A stretch of 5,035 bases of DNA from Candidatus Atribacteria bacterium 1244-E10-H5-B2 (GCA_003575245.1 NMQN01000369.1:1-5035); one strand, 5' to 3'. Shown: positions 1-4,907, counted from the first letter of the stretch. The notes: generated from the letters alone by a model not told the origin. Numbers and translations are program-made.

Positions 1-566
1 CAGGAGGGGGAAATATCTTTAGAGGCCAAGAGGGGAGCGAAAAAGGTATAAATCGGGTTTCGGCTGATTATATGGGCATGTTAGCGACAGTTATTAATGC
101 TTTAGCCCTTCAAGATTCTTTGGAAAAATTAAATATTGAAACAAGAGTACAAACTGCAATCGAGATGAAAGCAATTGCTGAACCATATATCAGAAGAAGG
201 GCTATTAGACATTTAGAAAAAGGCAGAATAGTAATTTTAGCTGCTGGAACAGGGAATCCTTACTTTACCACAGATACTGCTGCTGCCCTAAGAGCAATAG
301 AGTTAAATGCAGAAGCAATTCTTAAAGCTACAAAAGTTGATGGTATATACGAGTCTGACCCATTAAAAAATTCAAAAGCAGTAAAATTTAATAATTTAGG
401 ATTTCTCGAGTTCCTAAATAAAGGTTTAAAGGTTATGGACGCAACCGCTATATCCTTATGCATGGAAAACAATATTCCAGTAATCGTTTTTAATCTTAAT
501 ACTGTTGGAAATATTAGAAGAGTTGTATTTGGTGAAAAAATAGGAACAATCGTGAAGGGGGAATAA
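1..566 (+). CDS. pyrH: UMP kinase (uridylate kinase), 5'-truncated
   Basis: PyrH phosphorylates UMP to UDP with ATP in the cytoplasm, the committed step towards UTP and CTP. The reading frame is already open at base 3 (bases 1-2 belong to a cut codon), so the gene begins upstream of the window; the first ATG here, at base 72, is internal. Visible family motifs are GGGNIFRG at the left edge, the [17 protein letters not shown] helix, [14 protein letters not shown], the [10 protein letters not shown] segment, and a C-terminal [11 protein letters not shown]. These are the hallmarks of bacterial hexameric UMP kinase of the amino acid kinase fold. About 188 residues are present; compared with the usual length of about 240, some 50 N-terminal residues are missing. 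The stop is 2 nt before frr, the usual pyrH-frr pairing, which implies co-transcription. Identification is very secure. Confidence 0.97.
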   Translation, partial: GGGNIFRGQEGSEKGINRVSADYMGMLATVINALALQDSLEKLNIETRVQTAIEMKAIAEPYIRRRAIRHLEKGRIVILAAGTGNPYFTTDTAAALRAIELNAEAILKATKVDGIYESDPLKNSKAVKFNNLGFLEFLNKGLKVMDATAISLCMENNIPVIVFNLNTVGNIRRVVFGEKIGTIVKGE

Positions 567-568
567 AT

Positions 569-1126
569 ATGCTATCTGATTTATTAGATGCAACAAAGGT
601 TAAAATGGAAAAAACAATTACAGCATTAAAAGATGAGTTTGCGCACATAAGAACAGGAAGAGCTTCTTCTGTATTAGTAGATCGGATAAAAATATCCTAT
701 TATGGTACACCAACTCCTCTCAAACAAGTAGCAAATATTTCAATTCCAGAATCAAATTTAATAGTTATTCAACCGTGGGATAAAAATTGCCTTTCTGAAA
801 TTGAAAAAGCTATATGGAAATCTGATTTGGGGTTAGCTCCATCTGTTGATGGTAATATTATTCGACTTACAATACCACCACTAAACGAAGAGAGACGAAA
901 AGAATTAGTAAAGCTGATAAAAAAAGAAGCTGAAAATGGGAAAATAAGCATAAGAAACATAAGAAGAGAGATGAATGATTTAATAAAAAAAGATGAGAAA
1001 GAACGTAATATTTCAGAGGATGAATGTAAAAACTATCAAAACAAAATCCAAATATTAACAGATGAATATACAGAAAATATTGATAAATTATTGAAACTTA
1101 AAGAAAAAGAAATTATGGAAGTATAA
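569..1126 (+). CDS. frr: Ribosome recycling factor
   Basis: RRF works with EF-G to split post-termination ribosomes from mRNA in the cytoplasm. The 185-residue product has exactly the length of the E. coli protein. It opens with the first strand of the three-helix bundle carrying FAHIRTGRAS (residues 24-33). It continues through YYGTPTPLKQVANISIPE (44-61), the small beta domain, then AIWKSDLGLAPSVDGNIIRL and IPPLNEERRKEL. The IRNIRREMND helix (128-137) contains Arg129 and Arg132, matching the conserved arginines that contact the ribosome. The protein ends in a lysine/glutamate-rich coiled helix. The ATG lies 7 nt after an AAGGGGGAA Shine-Dalgarno tract (555-563) that overlaps the end of pyrH, and only 2 nt separate the genes, so translation is probably coupled. 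Confidence 0.98.
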   Translation: MLSDLLDATKVKMEKTITALKDEFAHIRTGRASSVLVDRIKISYYGTPTPLKQVANISIPESNLIVIQPWDKNCLSEIEKAIWKSDLGLAPSVDGNIIRLTIPPLNEERRKELVKLIKKEAENGKISIRNIRREMNDLIKKDEKERNISEDECKNYQNKIQILTDEYTENIDKLLKLKEKEIMEV

Positions 1127-1167
1127 AAAAACGTTTTTTAATCATTAAAAAAGGGGAGATTTTGCAG

Positions 1168-1338
1168 ATGGCTTATAAAATTACTGATGAATGTATCAAA
1201 TGCGGCATATGTGTTGATGAATGTCCTGCAGAAGCAATTTCTGATGGAGAGGAAATTTACCTAATTGATAAAAATAAGTGTACAGATTGCGGATCTTGCG
1301 CCGATGCTTGCCCAAGTGAAGCAATAATAAATGAATAA
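1168..1338 (+). CDS. 2[4Fe-4S] ferredoxin, clostridial type
   Basis: This small soluble electron carrier has 56 residues, reading MAYKITDECIKCGIC at the N-terminus. It carries two cluster motifs: Cys9-x2-Cys12-x2-Cys15-x3-Cys19-Pro and Cys38-x2-Cys41-x2-Cys44-x3-Cys48-Pro. All eight cluster-ligating cysteines and both prolines are present, in the internally duplicated fold of clostridial ferredoxins. The sequence is rich in Asp and Glu, as is usual for them. In the family these proteins shuttle low-potential electrons to hydrogenases, pyruvate:ferredoxin oxidoreductase and similar enzymes; the partner cannot be told from this locus. The ATG follows a good AAGGGGAGA Shine-Dalgarno tract (1151-1159) by 8 nt. 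It sits 41 nt after frr and before a terminator-like hairpin, so it probably rides on the pyrH-frr transcript. A ferredoxin here is not part of the usual cluster. Family assignment is very secure; physiological role is unknown. Confidence 0.95.
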   Translation: MAYKITDECIKCGICVDECPAEAISDGEEIYLIDKNKCTDCGSCADACPSEAIINE

Positions 1339-1344
1339 AAATAT

Positions 1345-1412
1345 AACCCCCTTCTAATTTTAATCTATATTAATCTATTTTTTGTTAATATATTTTTAAA
1401 GGGGGTTTTTTT
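1345..1412 (+). terminator. Intrinsic-terminator-like hairpin after the ferredoxin gene
   Basis: A 9-nt arm AACCCCCTT (1345-1353) is perfectly complementary to AAGGGGGTT (1399-1407), and the right arm runs directly into a T tract (1406-1412). It starts 6 nt after the ferredoxin stop. This is the expected arrangement for a Rho-independent terminator, but the loop is long (45 nt) and almost pure A/T. Termination may therefore be inefficient or conditional. The right arm is also the only credible ribosome binding site for uppS. The gap between ferredoxin and uppS is otherwise featureless apart from an 8-bp direct repeat TAATCTAT (1361-1368 and 1371-1378). Confidence 0.6.
1398..1405 (+). promoter_or_regulatory. 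Putative uppS Shine-Dalgarno sequence within the hairpin arm
   Basis: AAAGGGGG lies 11 nt before the GTG at 1417 and is the only purine-rich stretch near either possible uppS start. The spacing is longer than the 7-8 nt seen for frr, the ferredoxin gene and dxr in this window. Its five Gs are the same ones that pair with CCCCC at 1347-1351, so folding of the hairpin would hide the site. Regulation by this exclusion is inference. Confidence 0.45.
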
Positions 1413-1416
1413 ATAG

Positions 1417-2169
1417 GTGATAGTTATTGTTAATTGTAAAAATAATAAAAATGAATTACTTGATATGAGTAAATTGCCTCAGCACCTGGCTATAATAATG
1501 GATGGAAATGGGCGGTGGGCAAAGAAAAAAGGATTACCCCGGAGTGTAGGGCACAGGGAAGGGGCAAAAGTAGTTAAAAGAGTTATAGCTGACTGCTTAG
1601 ATTTTAATATTCCTATATTAACACTTTTTGCTTTTTCTACGGAAAATTGGAAACGTCCTAGAAATGAAATAGCCTATCTACTGAAATTATTTGAAAGAGT
1701 TTTGAGTAAAGAAAAAGCAAATTTAATCAAAAATAATATAAAAATAAATTTTATAGGAAGGTTAAACGATCTACCTAACTCGCTTAATGATAAGATGAAT
1801 GAATTATGTGAATATACCAAAAGGAATAATAAACTTATTTTAAACATTGCTGTTAACTATGGTGGAAGGGCTGAAATTGTTGACGCGATCAATTCCATTA
1901 TACTAAAAATAGATAAAAAAAATTTAGACATTGAAGAAATTAATGAAGATACTATCAGAGATAATTTATATACCTATAATCTTCCTGATCCTGATCTACT
2001 AATTAGAACAGCGGGCGAAATGAGAATTAGTAATTTTATGATCTGGCAAATTGCTTATACAGAATTTTGGGTAACTCCTGTTTTGTGGCCTGACTTTGAT
2101 AAAAACAATTTAATAGAAGCAATAACAAATTTCCAAAAAAGAGTAAGAAAATATGGAGGAAAAACATAA
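1417..2169 (+). CDS. uppS: Undecaprenyl diphosphate synthase (cis-prenyltransferase)
   Basis: UppS condenses farnesyl diphosphate with eight isopentenyl diphosphates to C55 undecaprenyl diphosphate, the lipid carrier for peptidoglycan and other wall polymers, at the cytoplasmic membrane face. Family motifs appear in order. HLAIIMDGNGRWA (23-35) holds catalytic Asp29. GHREGAK (45-51) and LFAFSTENWKRP (70-81) follow, then NIAVNYGGRAEIVDA (143-157), and finally IRTAGEMRISNFMIWQIAYTE (196-216), with Arg197, Arg203 and Ser205 for IPP diphosphate binding. LWPDF lies near the C-terminus. The length, 250 residues, is normal. The GTG at 1417 immediately follows an in-frame TAG (1414-1416), so no earlier start is possible. 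The alternative ATG at 1465 (residue 17) would leave 234 residues and all motifs but has no Shine-Dalgarno sequence. The gene overlaps cdsA by 17 bp. Function is very secure, the start less so. Confidence 0.96.
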   Translation: MIVIVNCKNNKNELLDMSKLPQHLAIIMDGNGRWAKKKGLPRSVGHREGAKVVKRVIADCLDFNIPILTLFAFSTENWKRPRNEIAYLLKLFERVLSKEKANLIKNNIKINFIGRLNDLPNSLNDKMNELCEYTKRNNKLILNIAVNYGGRAEIVDAINSIILKIDKKNLDIEEINEDTIRDNLYTYNLPDPDLLIRTAGEMRISNFMIWQIAYTEFWVTPVLWPDFDKNNLIEAITNFQKRVRKYGGKT

Positions 2170-2968
2170 AAATTTTTTAAAGAGAATCGCGACTATTATT
2201 ATAGGGGTTCCATTAGTATTTCTAACAATATTTTGGAAAGAATTCCCATTTTTTATTGTTATTATAATAATAGCTTTGTTGGGGTTGAGAGAATTATATA
2301 GTATAGCCCAAAAACAAGGATATAAACCATCATATATATTAGGCAGTATACTAACATCTTACTTTATTATTATTTCAGTTTATGATGTTTATAGCTTACA
2401 TTACCATATTAAGAATATATTTATTACTTTTTTTATTATACTGTCTTTTGTTACGCAACTATTTAAAAAAGATTATTCTAAGGTATTAACTGAGATATCC
2501 ATTACAATTTTTGGAAGCATTTATTTAGGATACTTATTTTCCTTTATACTAAAAATAAAAGATTTACCCCATGGAAATTATTTTCTTATTTCCTTGTTAA
2601 TTATTACTTGGGCTAATGATTCCGGAGCTTATCTTATTGGCACTAAACTTGGTAAAAATAAAATATTTCCCAAAATAAGTCCTAAAAAAACTATTGAAGG
2701 ATCGATTGGAGGGATTATATTTGGTATTGCCGGCACATTTGCCTTAAAAAGCTGGTTAAATTTAACTTTTAATGAATTACTTTCTCTCGGTTTGATTATT
2801 TCGATAATAGCCCAACTTGGCGATTTATTTGAATCCGTATTAAAAAGAGGCTCAGGAGTTAAAGATTCAGGGACCTTAGTCCCTGGTCATGGAGGCATAT
2901 TAGACCTTCTTGACAGTCTAATATTTACAGCTCCTGTATTTTATTATTGTATAACTTTTTTATCTTGA
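2153..2968 (+). CDS. cdsA: Phosphatidate cytidylyltransferase (CDP-diacylglycerol synthase)
   Basis: CdsA converts CTP and phosphatidate to CDP-diacylglycerol, precursor of the phospholipids, in the cytoplasmic membrane. The 271-residue protein is mostly hydrophobic helices, starting with residues 12-28 and 32-45. The conserved polar elements are TWANDSGAYLIGTKLGK (152-168), SPKKTIEGSIGG (176-187), QLGDLFES (221-228) and the C-terminal signature VLKRGSGVKDSG...PGHGGILDLLDS (229-255). In the family signature the final D-x-x-D reads Asp-Arg-x-Asp; here it is Asp251-Leu252-Leu253-Asp254, so the usual arginine is replaced by leucine while both aspartates are kept. The ATG overlaps the uppS 3' end. 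A GGAGG sits at 2155-2159, inside codons 1-3, too close to serve this ATG, and no ATG, GTG or TTG occurs in frame just downstream. Initiation probably depends on coupling to uppS. Confidence 0.95.
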   Translation: MEEKHKNFLKRIATIIIGVPLVFLTIFWKEFPFFIVIIIIALLGLRELYSIAQKQGYKPSYILGSILTSYFIIISVYDVYSLHYHIKNIFITFFIILSFVTQLFKKDYSKVLTEISITIFGSIYLGYLFSFILKIKDLPHGNYFLISLLIITWANDSGAYLIGTKLGKNKIFPKISPKKTIEGSIGGIIFGIAGTFALKSWLNLTFNELLSLGLIISIIAQLGDLFESVLKRGSGVKDSGTLVPGHGGILDLLDSLIFTAPVFYYCITFLS

Positions 2969-3003
2969 TTGTTCAGAAATTTCCTTTTTCTGTCTGTTCT
3001 AAT

Positions 3004-3024
3004 TCGTATCTCGTAAATCGTATC
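3004..3024. repeat. Heptamer array, TCGTAWM type, 3 copies
   Basis: Three contiguous 7-bp units read TCGTATC, TCGTAAA, TCGTATC, and are followed by the looser TAGTTAA. A second pair of heptamers, TAGCATT and TAGCAAG, lies at 3043-3056. They resemble in style, though not in sequence, the ACGCTNN array at 4803-4823. Confidence 0.6.
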
Positions 3025-3075
3025 TAGTTAAGAAATAAGTAATAGCATTTAGCAAGATAGTGTGGAACCTAGAGT

Positions 3076-3121
3076 GTATACATTTGGTTATATAGTTAGT
3101 TGGTTACCTGGTTAATTGGTT
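3076..3121 (+). repeat. Left copy of a 46-bp inverted repeat flanking dxr
   Basis: This 46-bp block matches the reverse complement of 4759-4804 at 41 of 46 positions without gaps. Both copies end in the palindrome GTATAC (3076-3081 here). Internally it is made of 8-bp units: GGTTATAT, AGTTAGTT, GGTTACCT, GGTTAATT (3086-3117), then GGTTAAGA. Similarity continues more weakly for about 17 bp to the right. All five differences are transitions. Confidence 0.85.
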
Positions 3122-3127
3122 AAGAAA

Positions 3128-3155
3128 ACAGAAGACAGAATCCAGTATTCAGAAT
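3128..3155 (+). repeat. Heptamer array, NCAGAAN type
   Basis: Four contiguous 7-bp units read ACAGAAG, ACAGAAT, CCAGTAT, TCAGAAT. The motif is the reverse complement of the CTTCTGA-type array at 3202-3229, so the two arrays could form a stem. The longest exact pairing between them is ATTCAGAA (3147-3154) with TTCTGAAT (3224-3231). Confidence 0.6.
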
Positions 3156-3201
3156 TATTTTAAATTATAAAGTTATATTATTTGTTGAGTTATTTTATGT
3201 T

Positions 3202-3236
3202 CTTCTGACTCCTGACTTCTGGCTTCTGAATTCTTA
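3202..3236 (-). repeat. Heptamer array, CTTCTGA type (inverse of 3128-3155)
   Basis: Contiguous 7-bp units on the + strand read CTTCTGA, CTCCTGA, CTTCTGG, CTTCTGA, and a decayed ATTCTTA. On the minus strand this is the CAGAAG phrase of the array 47 bp upstream, giving an inverted pair with an A/T-rich loop. Confidence 0.7.
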
Positions 3237-3252
3237 AATAACAATTATGGGT

Positions 3253-3305
3253 TTTCGCTTTAAGCTTTTCGCTGTATAATGATAATTGAAAACTGAAAAA
3301 TTGCA
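3253..3305. repeat. Heptamer-phased repeats TTTCGCT and ANTGAAA
   Basis: TTTCGCT occurs at 3253-3259 and 3267-3273, exactly two heptamers apart, with TTAAGCT between. Then ATTGAAA (3285-3291), ACTGAAA (3292-3298) and AATTGCA (3299-3305) continue a 7-bp period. Copies are few and degenerate. Confidence 0.45.
3275..3280 (+). promoter_or_regulatory. Candidate -10 box for dxr
   Basis: TATAAT is a perfect match to the sigma-70-type -10 consensus, 81 nt before the dxr ATG. The -35 position at 17-bp spacing (3252-3257, TTTTCG) fits poorly, and the TG just upstream is one base off the extended -10 position. In DNA this A/T rich, such a match can occur by chance. Confidence 0.3.
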
Positions 3306-3361
3306 TTTAAAACTAACGACTATTCAATAAGAACATATTTTTAAAAGTAAAGGATTTATTT

Positions 3362-4537
3362 ATGAGAAAAAAAATAGTTATATTAGGTTCAACAGGTTCA
3401 ATAGGGCAAAAAACCTTAGAAGTTATACGAAAATATTCAAATGAATTTGAAGTAGTAGGTCTAAGTGGTTGGGAAAATACGACTTTTCTTAAGGAGCAGA
3501 TAAGTTTTTTTAAACCAAAAATAGCAGTAGTTAAAAACGAATTTAGCGCCAAGAAATTAAAAAAGGATTTAAATAAATTGAATGATATTGAAATATTATG
3601 GGGGACTGATGGATTAATAAAAATATCAATCTTGGAAGAAGCTGATATTATTGTGGTTGCTATAACCGGGATAGCTTCCCTTATACCTACTTTTGAAGCA
3701 GTGAAACGGGGAAAAAATATCGCTTTAGCCAGTAAAGAAGCAATGGTGGTAGCTGGTGAATTATTAATTAAAGAAGCGAAGCTAAGGAATGCAAATATTT
3801 TACCGATAGATAGTGAGCATAGTGCAATTTTACAGTGTTTAAAGAATGAACAAAAAGACAGTGTAGAAAAAATTATTTTAACTGCATCTGGAGGGGCACT
3901 CTATAACTTAACCGAAACTGCTTTAAAAAATGTATCAATTGAGGACGCGCTGAATCATCCTACTTGGAAAATGGGCAAAAAAGTTACCATTGATTCAGCT
4001 ACCTTAATGAATAAAGGATTAGAAGTAATTGAAGCAAAATGGTTTTTCAATATACCGGCTAATAAAATAGAAATCGTAATCCATCCTCAAAGTTATGTGC
4101 ACTCAATGGTTCAATTTATAGACGGTACTATTTTGGCTCAAATAGGTGAACATGACATGAGGATTCCTATACAGTACGCCTTATTTTATCCTAATAGAAC
4201 TATTAATAACTTTCCACGCTTAGAATTAACCAAAATAGGTCAACTAACTTTTAAAAAAGCAAATTTTAAAAAATTCCCTTGCATTAAACTTGCCTATCAA
4301 GCCTTAGAACTTGGAGGAACGATGCCAGCGGTATTAAATGGGGCAAACGAAATTGCAGTCAATGCTTTTTTAAATAGTAAAATAGGCTTTTCAGTAATTC
4401 CTATAATTATTCAAAACACCATGAAAGAACACAAACCAAAATATAATCCCAACATTAATGATATCTTAGATGCTGACTACTGGGCCAGAGAGAAGGCTTT
4501 AAATTTTTGTATGAATATAAAAAACAGTAATAAGTAA
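3362..4537 (+). CDS. dxr: 1-deoxy-D-xylulose 5-phosphate reductoisomerase
   Basis: Dxr rearranges and reduces 1-deoxyxylulose 5-phosphate to 2-C-methyl-D-erythritol 4-phosphate with NADPH and a divalent metal. This is the committed MEP-pathway step and the target of fosmidomycin. The 391 residues match the family length. GSTGSIG (9-15) is the NADPH-binding loop, ASKEAMVVAGE (123-133) follows, and IDSEHSAI (149-156) carries metal ligands Asp150 and Glu152. The catalytic region is TASGG (174-178), HPTWKMGKKVTIDSATLMNKGLEVIEA (199-225), with Glu221 as the third metal ligand, and HPQSYVHSMV (241-250). GEHDMRIPIQYAL (262-274) and GANEIAV (327-333) complete it. The common SGGPF loop reads SGGAL here. 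The ATG follows AAAGGA by 8 nt. The last three codons and the stop are made from the heptamer repeat that begins at 4527. It likely has its own transcription unit or promoter, given the spacers on both sides. Confidence 0.97.
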   Translation: MRKKIVILGSTGSIGQKTLEVIRKYSNEFEVVGLSGWENTTFLKEQISFFKPKIAVVKNEFSAKKLKKDLNKLNDIEILWGTDGLIKISILEEADIIVVAITGIASLIPTFEAVKRGKNIALASKEAMVVAGELLIKEAKLRNANILPIDSEHSAILQCLKNEQKDSVEKIILTASGGALYNLTETALKNVSIEDALNHPTWKMGKKVTIDSATLMNKGLEVIEAKWFFNIPANKIEIVIHPQSYVHSMVQFIDGTILAQIGEHDMRIPIQYALFYPNRTINNFPRLELTKIGQLTFKKANFKKFPCIKLAYQALELGGTMPAVLNGANEIAVNAFLNSKIGFSVIPIIIQNTMKEHKPKYNPNINDILDADYWAREKALNFCMNIKNSNK

Positions 4538-4575
4538 TAAGTAATGACTAATGAGTGATGAGTAATAAGTAATGA
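4527..4575 (+). repeat. Heptamer array GTRATRA, 7 copies, overlapping the dxr stop
   Basis: Seven contiguous units read GTAATAA, GTAATAA, GTAATGA, CTAATGA, GTGATGA, GTAATAA, GTAATGA. The first encodes most of Ser389-Asn390-Lys391 of Dxr, and the dxr TAA (4535-4537) lies in the second. Because the period is 7 and each unit contains TAA or TGA, stops fall in all three + frames, while the minus strand stays open. A related five-copy array starts at 4631. Confidence 0.85.
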
Positions 4576-4630
4576 GCCTAAATTTCAGAAATTATAAAAC
4601 AGGTACTTATCACAGGTTACACATAATACA

Positions 4631-4665
4631 GTAACAAGTGATGAGTAATGAGTGATGAGTGATAA
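4631..4665 (+). repeat. Heptamer array GTRATRA, 5 copies
   Basis: Units are GTAACAA, GTGATGA, GTAATGA, GTGATGA, GTGATAA. This is the second, shorter array of the same family as 4527-4575 and opens the second unit of the tandem duplication. Confidence 0.8.
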
Positions 4666-4758
4666 GATTAAATTCCTTAAATCATAAAAATGGGTACTTA
4701 TTACAGGTTACACATTATATCACTCGTTAATTAGTTAACTTGTTTGTACTGGTTTATT

Positions 4759-4804
4759 AACTAACTAACCAGGTAACCAGCTAACTATATAACTAAGTGT
4801 ATAC
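4759..4804 (-). repeat. Right copy of the 46-bp inverted repeat flanking dxr
   Basis: Its reverse complement aligns without gaps to 3076-3121 with five transitions. On the + strand it is five octamers, AACTAACT, AACCAGGT, AACCAGCT, AACTATAT, AACTAAGT, ending in GTATAC (4799-4804). The centres of the two copies are about 1.68 kb apart and dxr lies between them. Just upstream, GTTA-type octamers (4726-4741) run in the opposite orientation; TTAGTTAA (4731-4738) can pair with TTAACTAA (4757-4764). Confidence 0.85.
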
Positions 4805-4823
4805 GCTAAACGCTCTACGCTAG
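4803..4823 (+). repeat. Heptamer array ACGCTNN, 3 copies
   Basis: Contiguous units read ACGCTAA, ACGCTCT, ACGCTAG. The first overlaps the last two bases of the inverted-repeat copy. Confidence 0.65.
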
Positions 4824-4846
4824 TTTTATTCACTAACGACTAATTT

Positions 4847-4894
4847 AACTGGTCAACTGGTAAACCGGGTAACTGGACAACCAAGTAACTGTAT
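4847..4894 (+). repeat. Octamer array AACYRRNN, 6 copies
   Basis: Six contiguous 8-bp units read AACTGGTC, AACTGGTA, AACCGGGT, AACTGGAC, AACCAAGT, AACTGTAT. They share the AACY core with the octamers of 4759-4798 but not the A/T-rich second half, so this looks like a sister array rather than a simple continuation. Confidence 0.8.
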
Positions 4895-4907
4895 CTTGTA
4901 TTTAATA

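Larger units (their letters stand above)
2969..3361. other. cdsA-dxr spacer: repeat-rich, no gene
   Basis: I find no credible coding region or RNA gene in this 393-bp stretch. It is a chain of short degenerate tandem arrays of 7- and 8-bp units, listed separately: TCGTATC-type (3004-3024), an octamer block (3076-3125), CAGAA-type heptamers (3128-3155), their inverse CTTCTGA-type (3202-3236), and TTTCGCT/ACTGAAA-type heptamers (3253-3305). It also holds a weak promoter candidate and the dxr leader. Near its start CAGAAA (2974-2979) could pair with TTTCTG (2987-2992), but no T tract follows, so I do not call a terminator for cdsA. Confidence 0.7.
4527..4715 (+). repeat. Imperfect tandem duplication, two units of about 104 and 85 bp
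   Basis: Unit 1 (from 4527) and unit 2 (from 4631) share the same order: a GTRATRA heptamer array, an A/T-rich block with TAAAWTYC-like similarity, and then a 23-bp segment (4602-4624 and 4693-4715, 91 bp apart) that is identical except for one C/T change. Unit 1 has seven heptamers and unit 2 has five. Apart from a 1-bp indel, this accounts for the difference in spacing. Confidence 0.75.

Noticed and set aside
260..472. Minus-strand open frame of 70 codons inside pyrH
   Set aside because: It lies antisense within a clearly conserved UMP kinase gene and its product has no recognisable motif.
769..960. Minus-strand open frame of 63 codons inside frr
   Set aside because: It is antisense to ribosome recycling factor; the hydrophobic Phe/Ser-rich product is what the reverse of Lys/Glu-rich coding DNA gives.
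1126..1139. AAAAAACGTTTTTT palindrome after frr as a terminator
   Set aside because: A self-complementary A/T stem with no proper loop and a single CG pair would be very weak; the ferredoxin Shine-Dalgarno site follows at once, so read-through is expected.
1354..1398. uppS promoter in the A/T-rich hairpin loop
   Set aside because: Several TAATAT/TATATT words could pass as -10 boxes, but none has a -35 box at a sensible distance, and such words are expected by chance in this composition.
3313..3552. Minus-strand open frame of 79 codons over the dxr start
   Set aside because: Most of it is antisense to the conserved N-terminus of Dxr, and it has no recognisable domain.
3076..4804. dxr as cargo of a transposon bounded by the 46-bp inverted repeats
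   Set aside because: There is no transposase between or beside the repeats, I saw no target-site duplication, and dxr is in its normal cluster position. Repeat-driven rearrangement remains possible but a mobile element cannot be supported.
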